DNA from: JADJEK01 sp052034255
GTDB taxonomy: Bacteria > Planctomycetota > B15-G4 > JADJEK01
Assembly (NCBI GenBank): GCA_052034255.1
Contig: JBPOIU010000020.1
Span: forward strand, 1-64,000
Direction of reading: 5' to 3'
Length of the DNA: 64,000 nt
Each line of letters opens with the position of its first letter. Within the stretch, counting starts at the first letter, position 1. Positions 26,547 to 35,327 of the stretch are shown in pieces. The notes under the pieces were generated by a model, which did not search any database, was not told the origin of the DNA, and saw nothing but the letters and a program-made list of their open reading frames with translations. The translations under genes were made by a program, and so were the position numbers.

Positions 26547-28775
26547 TCAGGGCGTCAGCGGATGATTCGGCCCGGCGGCGAGGCGGCGCAGCGACCGCTG
26601 GATCTCCGCCCGCACGCTGGGCGGCAGATCGGCGTCCGCGGCGCGGGCGGTCAACTCCGCCTCGATCCGCGGCCGATCCTCGCAGTACGTGAACCAGCCG
26701 AGCGCTTCGGCGACCGTCGCGCGCAGATCGGCGGGCTCTTCCGCGCGCGCCAACACCGCGAACAGGCCTTGCACTGCGGTCCGCGCCCGCGCGTTGCGGA
26801 AGCTGCGCGCCGCATTCAAGCGCTCCTTCGGCTTCTTCGTCGGATCGGCCAGATCGGCGAGCGATGAGTCGACCAGGCGGAACACGAACGGCTCGATCTC
26901 GCCAAGACGCTTCAGGCGCGCATCGGACTCCGGCAACGACTTCCGCAGCGCGGCGAACGCCGCTTCGATCGGCTCCTTGCGGTAGCAATGCAGCGCGTCG
27001 CGCGCGTTGAACATCACGCGCTCCGACGGGTCGTCGAGGGCGAGCTCGAGCACGGCCGCCGCCGTTTCGTCCAGCCCACGCTCACCGGTGAGGATCACCG
27101 CGAAACGTCGCACCAGCTCGTTCGGATCGGTGAGCGCCGTCACGAGCGCGCGATCGAGAGCAGGACCGCGGCGAGCGGCCAACCGCCGCAGCGCCTGCAG
27201 CCGGACGACGTGACTCGCGTCGGCGGCGACGATCGTCGCGAGCCGCGCGTCGTCGATCGCGTCGCGCTCGCCGAGGCGCGCGATCGCGACTTCGCGCAGC
27301 ACGGGATCGGCGGATTCGAGAGCCACACGCAGCGCGTCGACGTCGACGTCGCGAGCCAGCGCGGCGACCAAGGCCGGCGCCGGCGTCGCGGCGAAATGAG
27401 CGGTCGGATCGCCGAGCAGCATCGATTCGAGCTGCACGCGCTGGCGGTGCCACTGGCCGATGCGGACGCCTTGTCCGAGTTGCCCGATGAACTCGTGCAA
27501 CCACAGGTCTTGCAGCACGTTGACGGAGTTCGCGACGACCGCCACCGCGTCGCTCGCACTGAACAGGTAGGCGCCGGCGATGTACGGCGATTCGATGAAG
27601 CGGCCGTTGAAGCACTCGTCGAGCACCAGCATGCGCGCGTGCGTTCCGGAGCCCTGTGCGTCCTCGACGTGCAGATCGCGGTTCTTGTCGTCGGCGTCGT
27701 CCGCAGCGACCACGACCGGATCCGCGACGCCGTCGAACCACGATTCGGGCAACGCGTACTTCTGCATCAGCTCGAGCTTCGCGGCGTCCACGGCCGCCGG
27801 GTCCTTCTTCGCCGCGGAACGCAACCGCGAGCGCAACACGCTCTTCACCGCGTCGACGCGCGCCTCCAACGTGCCTGCCGGAACGTCGCCGATCAGGAAC
27901 TGCAGATCGGTGTCCCCGTGAGCATGGAACAGCGCGAGGTCGAGCGTGCGATCGCGCAGGGCGACGATGACGCGTTCCTTCATGCGCTCGCCGATCTGAT
28001 GGTGCAGCGTGTCGATGCGCCCACCCGGCCGATCCAACTGCGGGAACACCTGCTGCAGCGTGTCGACCTGCGCACGCCAGGCTTCGAGCGATTCCGAGTG
28101 GTAACCGTGCCCGGCGACCGACAGCGCGTGATCGAGCCGGCGCGGCACGTCCTTCCCCGTGATGCACTTGCGCAGGAAGCGCGCGATCGTGGCGGTACGC
28201 TCGGCGTTCGCCGGCCCGGGCACGATGCGCGCGCTGTAGATCTCCTTGTCGACGCGCTGCGCGGAGTCGGGGAGCAGCGCCACGTAGTGCAAGCGCGGGT
28301 CCTCGGGATCGCGTTCGGCAGGCGCGAAGCGGAGGTCGAAGTCCTCGTAGAAGCGGTCGCTCGGCACCGAGCTCCGCAACCGTGGGAACACGACTTGGTC
28401 CATCTTGAACGCGCTGGTCAGATGCTGCGCGTCGCGCACCATCGGCACGGGGACGTCGCCGATGAACACGACCCCTTCGAGCGGCGGATGCGTGCCGTCG
28501 CCGCGCCACAGCCCCTCGAGGCGCTCACGTAACGCGAACGGCTCGTCGAACGTCTCGACGATCAACCAAGTCGGCAGCGCGTCCGCGCGCTCGATCGCGG
28601 CGCGATAGGCATCGACGGGGATCGGATCCGCGGCGTAGGTCGCTTCGTCGACGACGATCGCGAACGACGTCGTCGCTCCGTCGATGGCCGTGGGTTCGAC
28701 GACTTGCCCGGAGAAGGCCGACGTCGCCGCACACCACCAGGCCACGGTTCCGAGCACACTCGCATGGGCAGTCAT
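26547..28775 (-). CDS. candidate clan CD Cys peptidase with HEAT-like repeats
   Basis: 742 aa from the ATG at 28775, giving a signal-like N-terminus (V-L-G-T-V-A-W-W-C-A-A-T-S-A-F-S-G). Residues ~60-490 include V-V-F-I-G-D-V-P-V-P, then L-F-H-A-H-G-D-T-D (His284/His286) and M-L-V-L-D-E-C-F-N-G-R-F (Cys388), followed by S-A-S-D-A-V-A-V-V-A-N-S. The order beta strand-His-Gly then beta strand-x-x-Cys-x-x-Gly is that of gingipain (C25)/caspase-like peptidases, though the His-Cys spacing of about 100 residues is wide. Residues ~500-742 are Ala/Leu-rich helical pairs like HEAT repeats. No neighbour is an obvious partner. A family assignment needs structure comparison. Confidence 0.7.
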   Translation of the reverse strand: MTAHASVLGTVAWWCAATSAFSGQVVEPTAIDGATTSFAIVVDEATYAADPIPVDAYRAAIERADALPTWLIVETFDEPFALRERLEGLWRGDGTHPPLEGVVFIGDVPVPMVRDAQHLTSAFKMDQVVFPRLRSSVPSDRFYEDFDLRFAPAERDPEDPRLHYVALLPDSAQRVDKEIYSARIVPGPANAERTATIARFLRKCITGKDVPRRLDHALSVAGHGYHSESLEAWRAQVDTLQQVFPQLDRPGGRIDTLHHQIGERMKERVIVALRDRTLDLALFHAHGDTDLQFLIGDVPAGTLEARVDAVKSVLRSRLRSAAKKDPAAVDAAKLELMQKYALPESWFDGVADPVVVAADDADDKNRDLHVEDAQGSGTHARMLVLDECFNGRFIESPYIAGAYLFSASDAVAVVANSVNVLQDLWLHEFIGQLGQGVRIGQWHRQRVQLESMLLGDPTAHFAATPAPALVAALARDVDVDALRVALESADPVLREVAIARLGERDAIDDARLATIVAADASHVVRLQALRRLAARRGPALDRALVTALTDPNELVRRFAVILTGERGLDETAAAVLELALDDPSERVMFNARDALHCYRKEPIEAAFAALRKSLPESDARLKRLGEIEPFVFRLVDSSLADLADPTKKPKERLNAARSFRNARARTAVQGLFAVLARAEEPADLRATVAEALGWFTYCEDRPRIEAELTARAADADLPPSVRAEIQRSLRRLAAGPNHPLTP

Positions 28776-28835
28776 CGACGAGAGTCTCCACGAACTCCGG
28801 GTGCCCGGCCGCAAGGGTCGGGCATCGATCCGAAT

Positions 28836-28872
28836 CCGTCGGGATATGGAGCTCGCGCCCATATCCCGACGG
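28836..28872 (-). terminator. strong 14-bp hairpin
   Basis: CCGTCGGGATATGG (28836-28849) pairs exactly with 28859-28872 around a 9-nt loop. It lies 13 bp after the stop codon of the minus-strand gene at 28885 and before the start of the next gene at 28775. No T-run follows, but position and stem length make it a likely terminator for the secreted repeat protein gene. Confidence 0.6.
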
Positions 28873-28884
28873 TTCGGGTGCGCG

Positions 28885-30447
28885 TTACGGCAGACGGATC
28901 TCGATCGCGTCCGCCGCACCGAGGTTCGCCGCGTTGTGGAACGGGTCGTCCACCAACAGCACGAACATCGCGGACAGGTTCAAGCCGTTGACTCCCGGCG
29001 GCACGGGCAAAGCGATCGGCGGCTGGACGCCGAGGGCCGAACCGCCCGGGTTCGAGATCCCGTTCAGGAAGATGAAGAACGGGAAGTTCGGATCGAGCCA
29101 CAACCCGGGAGTCGCATCGCCCGGGATTTGCAGCGGCGCCGGCGGGTTGCCGGTCAAGAACGGCTGCATCAGCAGGACCATCCCGTTGCCCGTCAACGAT
29201 CCGTTCGGCGACTGGAAGCCGAGCGTGATCGTGTCGCCCGCGAACACCGGATAGATTCCCGCCGGATTCGGCACGAACAGACCGTTGATCGCGACTTGCA
29301 TCGCCGCGTCGGTGCCGTTGCCCGGGTACGCCGGTCCCAGCACGGGGACGACCGCGACGCAACGCGGCGTCCCGAAGTCGACCGCGGCCAAGGTGTCGGT
29401 GTAGACCGTCGCTTGCTCGGCCCCCGCGATCGTCCCGCTGTGATCGGAGTCGGTCAGCACGTACAAGCGGTCGGGCGCGCCGTCCTCACCGACGTACAGC
29501 GAGCCGTCCTGCGCGACGTCGCACTGCCACATCGTCGATCCGGCGCCCGCGAAGAAGAACTGCGAGAACTCGCCCGCGCCCTGCGCGTCGCCGCTCGCAT
29601 CGGCGTCCTTGATCTTCCAGCACAGATCGTTGCCGTGGTCGAGGACGTACACCTCGTCGGTCGGCGTGCGCGCGAACCCGAAATGGAACGCATTGCCCGC
29701 TTGGGCCGGCGCGATGAAGTACGCGTTGACCTCGTTCGGCTGATCGATGACGCCGCTGGCGTCCAGATCCACGAGGCGATACACGCCGCGCTTCGGCGTC
29801 GCGGTGATGCCGTTCTCGAGGTACAGGACCGTGCCATCCGACAGCACCAGCACGTCGTTCGGGATCGAGTCCCCGACCGCACCGCCGGGCGCCGGCTTGA
29901 AGAACACCGTCGCCTCGCCGACGTCGTTGTAGTCGTCATCGGAGTTCAGATCGTCGAGATGGAACACGAGGTCCTCGCCCGTCACCACCGACGAGATGAT
30001 CTGGTTGTTGCTCGCGACCCAGACCCGCCCGCTCGGCTCGACGTACAGCGAGTTGCCGGACACCATGCGCACGTTCGACGCGTTGCCGCCGACCGTGCCG
30101 TCGAACACGACGACCGCCTCGCCGACGTCGTTGGCGTCGCCGTCTTGATTGAGGTCCTCGAGGCGGAAGATCCGATCCTCGGTCGTATCACTGACGAACA
30201 GTCGACCGAACGCGTCGAACGCCAAGCCGGTCGGATCCGATAGCGCGATGGCACCGACGGTGTCGTCGTAGAACGCTGTGAGGTCTCCGGCGTCGTTCAC
30301 GTCGCCGTCGCCGTTGTTGTCCACGCACAGCCACAGCTTGTCGCCGGCGGTGTCGGACACGATCGTCGGCTGGATCGTCGCCGCGGATGCGGAACTCAGG
30401 ATCGCGGCGGTCGCGAGCGCGACCCCGTGGACTCGACATCGGTTCAT
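28885..30447 (-). CDS. secreted repeat protein with EF-hand-like loops
   Basis: 520 aa from the ATG at 30447 with a GGAGAG sequence upstream and a signal peptide (H-G-V-A-L-A-T-A-A-I-L-S-S-A-S-A). Residues ~25-370 contain about six repeats of 45-60 residues, each with a D-x-N/D-x-D/S-G-D-x-N-D-type acidic loop such as D-L-N-Q-D-G-D-A-N-D-V-G-E, alternating with propeller-like strands (G-L-A-F-D-A-F-G-R-L-F-V-S-D). The acidic loops look like calcium sites of EF-hand or dockerin type. The last ~150 residues form the shared C-terminal domain, ending in A-A-D-A-I-E-I-R-L-P. Predicted extracellular; function unknown. Confidence 0.85.
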   Translation of the reverse strand: MNRCRVHGVALATAAILSSASAATIQPTIVSDTAGDKLWLCVDNNGDGDVNDAGDLTAFYDDTVGAIALSDPTGLAFDAFGRLFVSDTTEDRIFRLEDLNQDGDANDVGEAVVVFDGTVGGNASNVRMVSGNSLYVEPSGRVWVASNNQIISSVVTGEDLVFHLDDLNSDDDYNDVGEATVFFKPAPGGAVGDSIPNDVLVLSDGTVLYLENGITATPKRGVYRLVDLDASGVIDQPNEVNAYFIAPAQAGNAFHFGFARTPTDEVYVLDHGNDLCWKIKDADASGDAQGAGEFSQFFFAGAGSTMWQCDVAQDGSLYVGEDGAPDRLYVLTDSDHSGTIAGAEQATVYTDTLAAVDFGTPRCVAVVPVLGPAYPGNGTDAAMQVAINGLFVPNPAGIYPVFAGDTITLGFQSPNGSLTGNGMVLLMQPFLTGNPPAPLQIPGDATPGLWLDPNFPFFIFLNGISNPGGSALGVQPPIALPVPPGVNGLNLSAMFVLLVDDPFHNAANLGAADAIEIRLP

Positions 30448-30605
30448 GGATCTCTCCGTCTGGCAAGACCGTGGTGTGGGTTCGAAGCTCCGCGCCCTAG
30501 CGGCCATCGGGCGCGGGAAGTAGGCCGACGTTGTAACCGAAGTCGGGTCGCGCGGGCGAGAGGTCGCGTCGATGGGTGCGGCGCGTGGGTTCGCGCAGTG
30601 AACGG

Positions 30606-31895
30606 TCACTCGAGTCGCATGAACACGGCCTTCAAGTACTCGCTCTCGGGGAAATCCGACGCGACCGGGTGATCCGCCGCGGCGCCGGTGCGCGCGAGGA
30701 TCTGCATACGGCGCGCATCGTGCAGCACGCGCCCTTCCGCGTCCGGTGGACGCTCGGCGCCGGCCTGGCGCGCGGCCGACAACAACAGCTTCATGAACTC
30801 CGCTTCGGGCAACAAACCCGCGCACGAGCACGACAGCAGCAAGCCGCCGGGCTTCACGAGCCGCATCGCGAGTCGATTCAGATCGAAGTGCTTCTTCGTG
30901 CCGTCTTCGATTTCCTGCCGCGTGCGGATCAACTTTGGCGGATCGAGCACGACGACGTCGTAGCGCACGCCGTGCAGGATGCGATCGCGCATGTACGTGA
31001 ACGCATCGGCCTGCACGCAGTGGATGCGCACCTGATTGAGGTTCGCGTTGTCCTTCGCAACGGCGAGCGGCTCTTCGTCGAGATCGACCGCGGTGACTTC
31101 GGCCGCCTTGCCGAGCGTTTTCGCCGACACCGCGAAACCACCGGTGTAGCAGCACAGGTCGAGCACGGACTTGCCGGCGCTCCAGTTCGCGATCTGGCGG
31201 CGATTGTCGCGTTGATCGCAGAAGAAGCCGGTCTTGTGCGAGCCTTCGAAGCGCACGCGGTAACGCACCCCGTGCTCTTCGATCGTCACCTGCGGCGGCA
31301 GGCCTTCGGACGCGATCGGTTGCGGCTCGTAGCCTTCTTGGCTCAGGAACTGCGGTGACGCGCGCACCAGCGTGTGCTTCGTGCCGAGCTTCGCGCCGAT
31401 CCGTGCCAGGAGTTCCGGAGCACGTTGGAACCAGCCGAGTGAGAAGCACTCGGCGGACAGCACGTCGCCGAGGCGATCGACGACGAGTCCGGAGAAGCCG
31501 TCGGACTCGGCATGGATCACGCGGTACGAGTCGGTCACGTCGTCGAGTTGCAGCACGTCGCGGCGCAGCGCGATCGCACGGTCGATGCGCGCGTCGATGA
31601 ACGCGTCGTCCGGCAACGCGTCACCGTGCTTCAGCAGGCGCACCGCGACTTCGGACCGCGGATTCCACAGCCCATAACCCAGCACGCGCCCCTCTTCGCT
31701 CTGCACCAACACCCAATCGCCGGGTTGGGCCTTGCCCGTGACGTCGGCGACGCGCTTGCGATAGATCAGCGGGAACGCGCCTTGGGTCTTCACGATCGCG
31801 GTCGGGATCGGCGCGCGTGGATTCGGCACCAACGGACGCGCGGAGGTCGGGCGGGATCCGGTTTCGGGCTCGGGCTTCTTGCGACGTTCGGGCAT
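30606..31895 (-). CDS. class I SAM-dependent rRNA methyltransferase, RlmI-like
   Basis: 429 aa from the ATG at 31895. After a ~30-residue basic tail, a PUA domain (residues ~35-105, A-I-V-K-T-Q-G-A-F-P and L-G-Y-G-L-W-N) is followed by an N-terminal EEHEE-like domain and the methyltransferase domain. K-T-G-F-F-C-D-Q-R-D-N-R, then motif I L-D-L-C-C-Y-T-G-G-F, motif IV V-V-L-D-P-P-K and L-S-C-S-C-A-G are the hallmarks of RlmI/COG1092 enzymes, which make m5C in 23S rRNA. The E. coli enzyme modifies C1962; specificity here is inferred by similarity. It follows the ATPase gene by only 7 bp. Confidence 0.93.
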   Translation of the reverse strand: MPERRKKPEPETGSRPTSARPLVPNPRAPIPTAIVKTQGAFPLIYRKRVADVTGKAQPGDWVLVQSEEGRVLGYGLWNPRSEVAVRLLKHGDALPDDAFIDARIDRAIALRRDVLQLDDVTDSYRVIHAESDGFSGLVVDRLGDVLSAECFSLGWFQRAPELLARIGAKLGTKHTLVRASPQFLSQEGYEPQPIASEGLPPQVTIEEHGVRYRVRFEGSHKTGFFCDQRDNRRQIANWSAGKSVLDLCCYTGGFAVSAKTLGKAAEVTAVDLDEEPLAVAKDNANLNQVRIHCVQADAFTYMRDRILHGVRYDVVVLDPPKLIRTRQEIEDGTKKHFDLNRLAMRLVKPGGLLLSCSCAGLLPEAEFMKLLLSAARQAGAERPPDAEGRVLHDARRMQILARTGAAADHPVASDFPESEYLKAVFMRLE

Positions 31896-31902
31896 GGTCC
31901 AG

Positions 31903-32484
31903 TCAGTCGATTCCGTCGAACAGTGCGCCTTGCTTCGGCGGCAACAGGCGGCGAGCACGCAGCGTCTCCAGGACGAGCGGCAGCTGCTGATCGCGCTGCG
32001 CCGGCAACGGAGTCACGCGTTCGGTCAGGCCGAAGCTCTCGACCAATTGGCCGACGCGGTCGTGGATGTCGCGCTGGAAGCGGCGCGACGTCGAACGCAT
32101 GCGGTCCTTCGTGACCTCGTCGTCGACGATCGGCACCCAGAACAACGCGTCGTACGTGCGACTCCAATGCTCGAGGAACGCCCGGAGCCACGGTTGTTCG
32201 CCGAACGCCCGCACCAAGTACGCGTAGTTGTCGAGCACCGCGCGATCGCAGATGACGAGTTCGGTGCGCCGCTGCGCTTCGAGTTCCTCCTGCCACTGCG
32301 TCGACAGGATCCACAGTTGGCTCTCGAGCGTCGTGCCTTCGTTGATCGGGAAGGGCGAGCGCCGCGAGTGCTCGACGGCGACGTCGGCATCGACGCCAGC
32401 GGCGCGCAGTTGCGCCGCGACGGTGAACGTCAGCACGGTCTTGCCGACTCCGTGGGTTCCGATGAAGGCGATCTTTCCGGACAT
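31903..32484 (-). CDS. P-loop ATPase (AAA_28/NadR-type kinase-like)
   Basis: 193 aa. Walker A is F-I-G-T-H-G-V-G-K-T-V-L near the N-terminus, and L-V-I-C-D-R-A-V-L-D-N-Y-A-Y is the expected Walker B/D-R-x-x-x-D segment of nucleoside-kinase-like AAA_28 proteins. The rest has the short alpha/beta architecture of that family. The substrate is unclear; family members phosphorylate small molecules or act as switches. The gene lies 7 bp upstream of the RlmI-like gene on the same strand, so the two are probably co-transcribed. Confidence 0.85.
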   Translation of the reverse strand: MSGKIAFIGTHGVGKTVLTFTVAAQLRAAGVDADVAVEHSRRSPFPINEGTTLESQLWILSTQWQEELEAQRRTELVICDRAVLDNYAYLVRAFGEQPWLRAFLEHWSRTYDALFWVPIVDDEVTKDRMRSTSRRFQRDIHDRVGQLVESFGLTERVTPLPAQRDQQLPLVLETLRARRLLPPKQGALFDGID

Positions 32485-32597
32485 CGGGCGGGAGCTTATC
32501 AGCCCATCGAAACGGGATCACGTCGACGAAAGCGCGCCACGCGTCGAGGCCCGGCGATACCGTGCGCGTCCTCCCTGTTGCGCCGAGGAGCGCTCCG

Positions 32598-35105
32598 ATG
32601 CTGCGCGTCACGACCTTGCTCACCGGACTCGTCGCGTTGGTCGCGCTCGACGCCAACGCGCAAGGAACACGCGCCGACTACGCGCGCGCCGCCGCGCTGC
32701 AGGATGCGACGGCGCGCGCCGTCGACGGCGCGCTCGGGCGGCCGCGCTTCATCGGCAACGGCGATCGGTTCTGGTACCGCGTACGCACCGGTGCGGACGC
32801 GACGCGCGTCGTGGTCGTCGACCCGGAGCGCGGGACGCGCGAACTCGCGTTCGATCCGTTGCCCCTCGCCCGCCAACTCGCGGAACTCACGAGCCTCGCG
32901 GTCGACGGCGAAGACCTCGCGCTCGAGCGGCTCGAGTTCGACGACGACCTGCGCTTCGCGCGCTTCACGTTCGGCGGCGCGCGGTGGTCGTTCGAGCGCG
33001 CGACGCGCACGCTCACGCGCCTCCCCGCCGATCGTGCCGCACCCGGGATCGATCCGCGGCAGGCGCCGTTCTCGAGGCCCGGTGGCGACGGCGTGTCGCT
33101 GGTGTTCGAGAATCCGACCGCCGAAGCGGTCACGCTGATCTGGGTGGATCCCGATGGCGGTCGGCGCAGCTACGGCTCGTTGGCGGCCGGTGGCACGCGC
33201 GGGCAATCCACGTACGTGGGACACGTATGGATCGTCGTCGACGCGCGCGGGGAGGATCGCGTCGCGTTCGTCGTCGCCGAGGACATCGATCGATTCGTCG
33301 TTCCGACCGACGCGGTGCGGGAGTCCGCTGTGCCGGATCGGAGTCCGGCGAGCCCGCCCGGGAGCGCGACGGATCCACATGTCGAGGACGGTGCGCTCCT
33401 CGTCCGCGCGGAGGACGGCACGACGATGCGGCTCGACGCAGGCCTGGGCCAACGCTTCCGCGACGACCTGTATCCGTCGGCGACGGGATCGCATCTCGTC
33501 GCGATGCGCGCGCCGATCGTCGAGGAGCGCCGGATCCCGTTGATCGAGTCCTCGCCGTCCGACCAAGTGCAGCCGAAGTGGCGCACGATCCCGTACGCGA
33601 AGCCAGGCGATCCACTGGAGATCGGCGTGCCGGCGTTGTTCCGCCGCACCGCGCGCGGACTCGAGGAGATCCCGATCCAACCCGCCGACGTGTTCGCCTC
33701 GCCGTGGGCGATCGACGACGTGCGCTGGGCGCGCGATGCATCGCGCTTCACCGTCCGCTACGTCGCGCGCGGCCACTCCGCGCACCGCCTGATCGCGATC
33801 GACGCGGAGAGCGGCGTCGCGACCACGCTGCTCGAGGACGCGTCGGCGACGTTCGTGGACACCACGCAGAAGACGTTCCTGCATTGGATCGACGACGGCG
33901 ACGACGCGTTGCTTTGGATGAGCGAGCGCTCGGGCTGGAACGGGCTCGAACTCGTGGACGCGCGCACCGGAGCTCGCACGTCGATCACGCCGCCCGGCAT
34001 CGTCGTGAAGCGCGTGGTGCACCGCGACGACGGAGCGCGCCGCGTGTGGTTCATCGCCTGCGGCCTGCACGCTGCGGAGGACCCGTATCACGAGCACCTG
34101 TGCGCCGTCGGCTACGACGGCTCGAGTTTCGCGCAGCTCACGAGCGGCGACGCGACCCACGACATCACCTTCACTCTGTCGCGGCGGTTCTTCGTCGACG
34201 TCGCATCGCGCGTGGATCTGCCGCCGGTGGCGGAGTTGCGACGCACGGTCGACGGCAGTCGGGTGGTCGCGTTGGAACGCGCGGACTGGACGCGACTCCT
34301 GACGACGGGTTGGCGACCGCCCGAACGTTTCGTCGCCAAAGGTCGCGACGGCACGACCGACATCTGGGGCATCCTGATCCGACCGTCGCAATTCGATCCG
34401 GCCCGCAAGTACCCGGTCGTCGAGCAGATCTACGCCGGCCCCCACGATGCGCATGTGCCGAAGGAGTTCGCCGCGTTCTCCGGCGCGCGCCGGATGGCCG
34501 AGCTCGGCTTCATCGTCGCGCAGATCGACGGCATGGGCACCAATTGGCGCAGCAAGGCCTTTCACGACGTGTGCTGGCGCAACCTCGCCGACGCCGGGCT
34601 CCCCGACCGCATCGCTTGGTTGCGGGCCGCGGCGGCGACGCGCCCCGAGATGGACCTCACCCGGGTTGGCATCTACGGCGGCTCGGCGGGCGGGCAGAAC
34701 GCGCTCGCCGCGCTGCTGCATCACGGCGACTTCTACTCCGTCGGCGTGGCGGACTGCGGCTGCCACGACAACCGCATGGACAAGGTGTGGTGGAACGAAG
34801 CGTGGATGGGCTACCCGATCGGCCCGTGGTACGCCGAGAACTCGAACGTCACGCACGCCGCCGCACTGACCGGGAAGCTGCTGCTGATCGTCGGCGAACT
34901 CGACGCGAACGTCGACCCGGCCTCGACGATGCAGGTCGTGAGCGCGCTGATCGCGGCGGACAAGGACTTCGACCTGCTGGTCATGCCGGGAGTCGGCCAC
35001 GGTGCCGCCGAATCGGAATACGGCTCGCGCCGACGGGCCGACTTCCTGGTGCGCCATCTCTGGGGGGTCGAGCCGCGAGCCCCCGAGGCCGCCGCCGCGC
35101 GCTGA
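32598..35105 (+). CDS. S9-family dipeptidyl-peptidase with VHL-beta-like insertion
   Basis: 835 aa from the ATG at 32598, with GAGGAG upstream and a signal peptide (L-L-T-G-L-V-A-L-V-A-L-D-A-N-A-Q-G). The N-terminal part is a DPP-IV-type beta propeller. The C-terminal alpha/beta-hydrolase domain carries Ser696 in G-G-S-A-G-G, Asp769 in G-E-L-D-A-N-V and His801 in G-V-G-H-G, the S9 triad order and spacing. Residues ~165-236 look like an inserted VHL beta domain: V-F-E-N-P-T-A-E-A-V, L-I-W-V-D-P-D-G, Y-G-S-L-A-A-G-G and Q-S-T-Y-V-G-H-V-W. Probably periplasmic, cleaving short peptides. The insertion is discussed under findings. Confidence 0.93.
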   Translation: MLRVTTLLTGLVALVALDANAQGTRADYARAAALQDATARAVDGALGRPRFIGNGDRFWYRVRTGADATRVVVVDPERGTRELAFDPLPLARQLAELTSLAVDGEDLALERLEFDDDLRFARFTFGGARWSFERATRTLTRLPADRAAPGIDPRQAPFSRPGGDGVSLVFENPTAEAVTLIWVDPDGGRRSYGSLAAGGTRGQSTYVGHVWIVVDARGEDRVAFVVAEDIDRFVVPTDAVRESAVPDRSPASPPGSATDPHVEDGALLVRAEDGTTMRLDAGLGQRFRDDLYPSATGSHLVAMRAPIVEERRIPLIESSPSDQVQPKWRTIPYAKPGDPLEIGVPALFRRTARGLEEIPIQPADVFASPWAIDDVRWARDASRFTVRYVARGHSAHRLIAIDAESGVATTLLEDASATFVDTTQKTFLHWIDDGDDALLWMSERSGWNGLELVDARTGARTSITPPGIVVKRVVHRDDGARRVWFIACGLHAAEDPYHEHLCAVGYDGSSFAQLTSGDATHDITFTLSRRFFVDVASRVDLPPVAELRRTVDGSRVVALERADWTRLLTTGWRPPERFVAKGRDGTTDIWGILIRPSQFDPARKYPVVEQIYAGPHDAHVPKEFAAFSGARRMAELGFIVAQIDGMGTNWRSKAFHDVCWRNLADAGLPDRIAWLRAAAATRPEMDLTRVGIYGGSAGGQNALAALLHHGDFYSVGVADCGCHDNRMDKVWWNEAWMGYPIGPWYAENSNVTHAAALTGKLLLIVGELDANVDPASTMQVVSALIAADKDFDLLVMPGVGHGAAESEYGSRRRADFLVRHLWGVEPRAPEAAAAR

Positions 35106-35317
35106 TCGACTCCGTTCGACAGCCGTCGCATCCGGCGACGCCTCTCGAACGGATTCGATCCGGCACAAGGTGTCCGAGGCGGCGCCCCGGTCGCGAAGCG
35201 AACGACCCTGGACTGTCCCACCCATGCGCCGACGGCGTCACGAGTTCGGAACTAATCTCGAAACGGCGGGAGAGACGATCTGGACTCCGGATAGCTTGGT
35301 CGTTTTCCATTCGAGCC

Positions 35318-35321
35318 GGAG
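35318..35321 (+). promoter_or_regulatory. Shine-Dalgarno for a CTG start
   Basis: GGAG six bases before CTG at 35328. It supports initiation at that codon, since no ATG, GTG or TTG exists in frame between the upstream stop (35292-35294) and the first GTG at 35469. Confidence 0.6.
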
Positions 35322-35327
35322 CACGTC

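Noticed and set aside
26530..26558. Short tandem GTCAGGGC-like repeats at the end of the candidate peptidase gene
   Set aside because: Only a few units, imperfect; no sign of a functional array.
23119..26565. A 1148-aa plus-strand ORF opposite the multidomain lipoprotein
   Set aside because: It is Arg-rich, lacks any recognisable motif and mirrors the coding gene. Such open antisense frames are common in this GC-rich DNA.
35106..35327. Leader region before the DEAD-box helicase as a riboswitch or cold-shock element
   Set aside because: No conserved secondary structure or motif that I can identify; noted only as a possible 5' leader.
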